From positions 24,027 to 32,154 of the forward strand of contig DBQD01000014.1 in NCBI GenBank assembly GCA_002305715.1: a stretch of 8,128 bases of DNA, given 5' to 3'. The notes under the pieces are model-generated. The model made no database searches. It was not told the origin of the DNA and saw only the letters and a list, made by a program, of their open reading frames with translations. The stretch is from Proteiniphilum sp. UBA1403 (GTDB lineage Bacteria > Bacteroidota > Bacteroidia > Bacteroidales > Dysgonomonadaceae). Positions 5,143 to 8,128 of this stretch are shown piece by piece. Every line of letters begins with the position of its first letter. The stretch's first letter is position 1. The translations under genes and the position numbers were made by a program.

Positions 5143-7548
5143 ATGAAACAATTATTAATAGCATCTATTTTGCTATTTAGCAATATTTTTGTTACGTACT
5201 CTATGGGAAATAAACCCGCAAAGGAAGTAAATCCTCAAGATACATTAAAGGTGTATTACCTCGACGAGGTGGTTGTTCGTAGTTCCGTAAAGGAGACGAA
5301 TAATCTAAAGAATCTACCTACCGCTGTGTCTGTGGTATCACCTCGGCAGTTGAAAGACAACCAGATTGAATCTCTTCCGGCGTTGAGTTCTTTTATTCCC
5401 AACTTCTTTATCCCGCAATATGGTTCCAAGGTATCTACCCCCATCTATATCCGCGGTATTGGTGCCCGTTTAGGGGCTCAGACAGTAAGTCTGTACGTAG
5501 ATAATGTACCCAGTTTTAACCCCTCGGCATTCGACTTCGAATTCCAAGATATCCAACGTATAGAGGTATTGCGTGGAGCACAAGGTACACTCTATGGGCG
5601 TAATGCCATTGGTGGGATTGTTAATATGTACACTCTCTCACCGCTCACCTATCAAGGTACACGCCTTACATTGGGTGGAGGAAATTACGGTCAGTTCTCT
5701 GTAAACGGATCCAACTACAGCCAGTTGTCCAAAAATTTTGGAGTTTCTGTTAATGCATATTATAAGAAGGAGGATGGTTATTTCCTGAACAGCTACCTTA
5801 ATGAAAAGGTCGATGACTCTGAGAATGCCGGTGGCAAGGTAAAGCTCGAGTGGCAGGTTAATCCCAATTTTAAAGCGCTCTTCTTTTCTCATTTCGATTA
5901 TTTGTCGGGAGGTGCATTCCCATATATGCATGTGGATTCCATTTCTTCTCGTTTTAACGAACCCTCTTCGTACGACCGTCGCCTGTTCACGAACGGGTTA
6001 TCGCTCAGTTGGAACAAAAATGGATACACCATCCACTCAACTACCGGATTTCAATATCTGAAAGATGATATGAAGATGGACCAAGATTACACCGAAAAAT
6101 CGGTCTTTTCAATCAACCAGAAACAAGAGCAGCACTCTGTCAGTCAAGAGTTCACACTGAAGTCCAACACCGCAAAGAAGTACAGTTGGGTATGGGGTGC
6201 ATTTGGTTTTTACGACCGTCGCGTTGTCGACACCCCTGTCGCCATTAAAGAGGATGGCATGGTAGCCATGCAGGGACATCTCGATGCTGTCATGCAACGG
6301 ATGGGCGCTCCATTGCGAATTGTCTATGCCAATGACAGGATCGACCTCCCCGGTATCTATACAAAACCGTCTCGCGGACTAGCCCTTTTCCATCAGTCCA
6401 CATTGTCTGATCTGTTTGGAGTGGAGGGCCTCTCTGCAACAGCCGGATTGCGACTCGACTATGAACATACCGGCATCGATTTCTCTACAGAAAGCAATGG
6501 TGGAGACGTGAATCTAGTATTCAATATACCAAACAGGCCCATGCCTCCCATGTTTGTTGAAGGAGACACGTTGTTAGAAGGAAGTTACAGCAAAGATTTC
6601 TGGAAAGTGCTTCCAAAGGTTGCCCTCAAATATGCTTTTTCCCCCACATCCACTATTTATGTATCTGCCTCGAAGGGATATAAAACAGGAGGTTACAATG
6701 AGCAGGCCTTCTCAAAAATACTGCAAAACGCGCTCTCAGCATCTATTATGAAGAACGCTATGAGTGGAATGCCTCCGGGAATGTTTCCTGGTGGTGCACC
6801 CGGCACCGGCAATAGTGGTGCTGAGACAACCTCATTGGAAGAACAACTTTCGTACGACCCCGAAACAAGCTGGACCTATGAGATGGGAGGTCGGTATGAA
6901 TTGCTCAATAACAAGATGTCGATTAACTACGCACTTTTTTACTCACGTGTCAATAACATCCAAATCATTCAACTCGAGGATCAAGCTACCTCCGGTCGCA
7001 CCGTGAAGAATGCCGGTACCTCAGAGAGCAAAGGATTTGAATTGAGTATGAAATACAGTCCCATTCGTAACCTTTCGTTATATGGTGACTACGGTTTTGC
7101 CGATGCTCGTTTTGTGGATTATGAAGCAGCTGAAGGCGTGGATTACTCCGGTAATTATATTCCGTTTGCGCCACAGCATACTCTGAGCCTGGGTGCCGGA
7201 TATGTGCATCAATTTGGTTATGGTTCCTTTATAGAGCGACTGAATGCAAACGTTCAATACTCCGGTGTTGGAAGGATTTATTGGACAGAATCGAACAAGA
7301 CAACGCCGGAAGCCAATGCCGAAGGGGTAGAGCTTTATCAACCTTTCTACGGACTGGTGAATGGAAGTATTGCAGCCGAAAAGGGGGAATTCTCTCTCGA
7401 GTTATGGGTGAAGAATCTGTTCAATACCGATTACAATTCCTTTTTATTTGAAGCATCAGACATGACCACCGGCAAAGTCAACCAGTTTGTACAGCGCGGA
7501 TATCCCACACGAATGGGAGTCACCCTTCGTTACACGTTCAACAGATAA
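5143..7548 (+). CDS. TonB-dependent receptor (siderophore/metal/cofactor type, not SusC)
   Basis: This is a complete 801-residue protein. The ATG at 5143 begins a clear signal peptide (1 to about 20, MKQLLIASILLFSNIFVTYS); AGGA lies only 1 nt before the start, too close to act as a normal Shine-Dalgarno. A TonB box (41-48, DEVVVRSS) follows directly, without the regulatory-like domain of SusC. The plug (about 57-165) has the classic IYIRGIG (101-107), VSLYVDNVP (115-123) and IQRIEVLRGAQGTLYGRNAI (137-156). The remainder is a 22-strand-type barrel ending GVTLRYTFNR. Family role: active uptake of scarce ligands such as ferric siderophores, haem, cobalamin or metals across the outer membrane. 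Odd features are methionine-rich stretches at 373-387 (M373, M376, M384, M387 with H379), 465-471 (RPMPPMF) and 536-554 (M536, M540, M543, M547 followed by PGGAPG), probably in surface loops. No SusD, TonB or periplasmic partner is adjacent, so it looks monocistronic. The ligand is unknown. Confidence 0.95.
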   Translation: MKQLLIASILLFSNIFVTYSMGNKPAKEVNPQDTLKVYYLDEVVVRSSVKETNNLKNLPTAVSVVSPRQLKDNQIESLPALSSFIPNFFIPQYGSKVSTPIYIRGIGARLGAQTVSLYVDNVPSFNPSAFDFEFQDIQRIEVLRGAQGTLYGRNAIGGIVNMYTLSPLTYQGTRLTLGGGNYGQFSVNGSNYSQLSKNFGVSVNAYYKKEDGYFLNSYLNEKVDDSENAGGKVKLEWQVNPNFKALFFSHFDYLSGGAFPYMHVDSISSRFNEPSSYDRRLFTNGLSLSWNKNGYTIHSTTGFQYLKDDMKMDQDYTEKSVFSINQKQEQHSVSQEFTLKSNTAKKYSWVWGAFGFYDRRVVDTPVAIKEDGMVAMQGHLDAVMQRMGAPLRIVYANDRIDLPGIYTKPSRGLALFHQSTLSDLFGVEGLSATAGLRLDYEHTGIDFSTESNGGDVNLVFNIPNRPMPPMFVEGDTLLEGSYSKDFWKVLPKVALKYAFSPTSTIYVSASKGYKTGGYNEQAFSKILQNALSASIMKNAMSGMPPGMFPGGAPGTGNSGAETTSLEEQLSYDPETSWTYEMGGRYELLNNKMSINYALFYSRVNNIQIIQLEDQATSGRTVKNAGTSESKGFELSMKYSPIRNLSLYGDYGFADARFVDYEAAEGVDYSGNYIPFAPQHTLSLGAGYVHQFGYGSFIERLNANVQYSGVGRIYWTESNKTTPEANAEGVELYQPFYGLVNGSIAAEKGEFSLELWVKNLFNTDYNSFLFEASDMTTGKVNQFVQRGYPTRMGVTLRYTFNR

Positions 7549-7549
7549 A

Positions 7550-7576
7550 ACTCCGGCATCTCCAGCCTTACGGAGT
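7550..7576. terminator. Weak candidate bidirectional terminator between convergent genes
   Basis: ACTCC (7550-7554) pairs with GGAGT (7572-7576), and GGC (7555-7557) pairs with GCC (7565-7567), leaving a four-base bulge. The stem lies just after the receptor stop and includes the permease stop. Only short T runs follow: TTTT on the minus strand, and a poor AATCTTTCC on the plus strand. It may end one or both transcripts, but it is not a strong intrinsic terminator. Confidence 0.3.
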
Positions 7577-8128
7577 AATCTTTCCAGTCATTATCAAGGC
7601 GGCAATAGTTGCCGAGCCGATCAATAAGACCACAATGACAGCCCATTCCCACCGTTTGGGCTGTTGTTTTTGTTCTCTTTTTGCCCTAATAAACAACAGT
7701 GAGCCAATGCCGTAGAAGAGGATGGACAGAAAAAGGTATCGAATGCCCACCGCATAGATCACATAAAGTGAGTAAAGTGAACCAAGCAGAGAAATCACAA
7801 GGTGTAGAAACGATTCTTTCTTTCGGAGACTAAGTGCCACCTTCACTGCGTAGAGCGACGAGAGCAGGTAGGGAATCAATATGAGTGTTGTGGCTATTGT
7901 GATGGCAACGAGGTAGGTCTCGTTAAGTCGTGGCGAAAGGATAGAGAGTAGAAAGAGTTGTGTAGAGCAATGGGTAAGAATCAGCACATTCACCGGTGTA
8001 CCCTTTCGGTTCACCTTCTTGAAGATGCGAGGCAGGACCCCATCCTGCGCGGCAGCATTCAGCGTTTCTACCGATAGTAAAAACCAGGAGAGGCTGGCGC
8101 CCGATACCGAGACCATGATTCCCAATTT
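7568..8128 (-). CDS. APC-superfamily basic amino acid/polyamine antiporter, C-terminal part only
   Basis: The frame is open from the right edge to a TAA at 7568-7570, giving 186 residues. The gene starts outside the window; the ATG and TTG codons near the edge (8114, 8125) are internal because the homology is already in mid-protein. GASLSWFLLSVETLNAAAQD followed by GVLPRIFKKVNRKGTPVNVL matches the TM8-loop region of the APA family (arginine/ornithine and arginine/agmatine antiporters such as ArcD and AdiC: GASLxW, AAxDGxxPxxF, NxxGTP). About five hydrophobic helices follow, with a basic linker RAKREQKQQPKR before the last one, and a short tail MTGKITP. Family members exchange arginine, ornithine, lysine or related amines across the inner membrane. 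The exact substrate cannot be read from this fragment. The gene converges on the TonB receptor with a 19-nt gap and no evident functional link. Confidence 0.88.
   Translation of the reverse strand, partial: KLGIMVSVSGASLSWFLLSVETLNAAAQDGVLPRIFKKVNRKGTPVNVLILTHCSTQLFLLSILSPRLNETYLVAITIATTLILIPYLLSSLYAVKVALSLRKKESFLHLVISLLGSLYSLYVIYAVGIRYLFLSILFYGIGSLLFIRAKREQKQQPKRWEWAVIVVLLIGSATIAALIMTGKITP

Noticed and set aside
5256..7341. Open frames within the TonB receptor gene (such as 5638-5931 minus, 6764-7006 plus, 7078-7341 minus)
   Set aside because: The receptor frame is intact and motif-rich throughout; these translations have random composition.

Overview
The window looks like Bacteroidales chromosome. 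Supporting signs are a SusC-type TonB-dependent receptor with an N-terminal carboxypeptidase-regulatory-like domain, start codons preceded by A/T-rich leaders instead of strong Shine-Dalgarno sequences, and candidate promoters of the Bacteroidetes -33/-7 type. A fermentative relative of Dysgonomonadaceae or Porphyromonadaceae would fit, but the genus is a guess and nothing here fixes it.

Left part (1-4817, all minus strand). Three genes probably form one operon, read right to left. The first encodes a cytoplasmic N-acylglucosamine 2-epimerase of the RenBP/AGE type (3603-4817). It overlaps by ATGA a Tat-exported DUF4434-type TIM-barrel protein, probably a glycoside hydrolase (2518-3606). After 31 nt follows a SusC-like outer-membrane glycan importer (2486 to beyond base 1), cut off by the window edge after 828 residues. 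A SusD partner and further enzymes would be expected beyond the left edge. The inferred logic is SusC import of an oligosaccharide, periplasmic cleavage by the DUF4434 protein, and cytoplasmic GlcNAc/ManNAc interconversion by the epimerase.

Middle (4818-5142). This is a very AT-rich 325-nt divergent promoter region. Each side has a candidate promoter of the form TTG-N20-TnnnTTTG, and each promoter lies next to an inverted repeat: a perfect 20-bp palindrome just downstream of the inferred start of the epimerase operon, and a 7-4-7 inverted repeat abutting the -33 element of the receptor gene.

Right part (5143-8128). A complete TonB-dependent receptor (801 aa, plus strand) of the siderophore/metal/cofactor type lacks the SusC extension and has no visible SusD partner. 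It carries three methionine-rich segments that probably lie in surface loops. It converges, with a 19-nt gap, on the C-terminal third of an APC-superfamily basic amino acid/polyamine antiporter (7568 to beyond 8128, minus strand). No RNA genes, insertion sequences, CRISPR arrays or phage genes were seen.

The most interesting points are the RenBP-type epimerase/DUF4434/SusC gene set, the palindromic operator candidates, and the methionine-rich loops of the plus-strand receptor.
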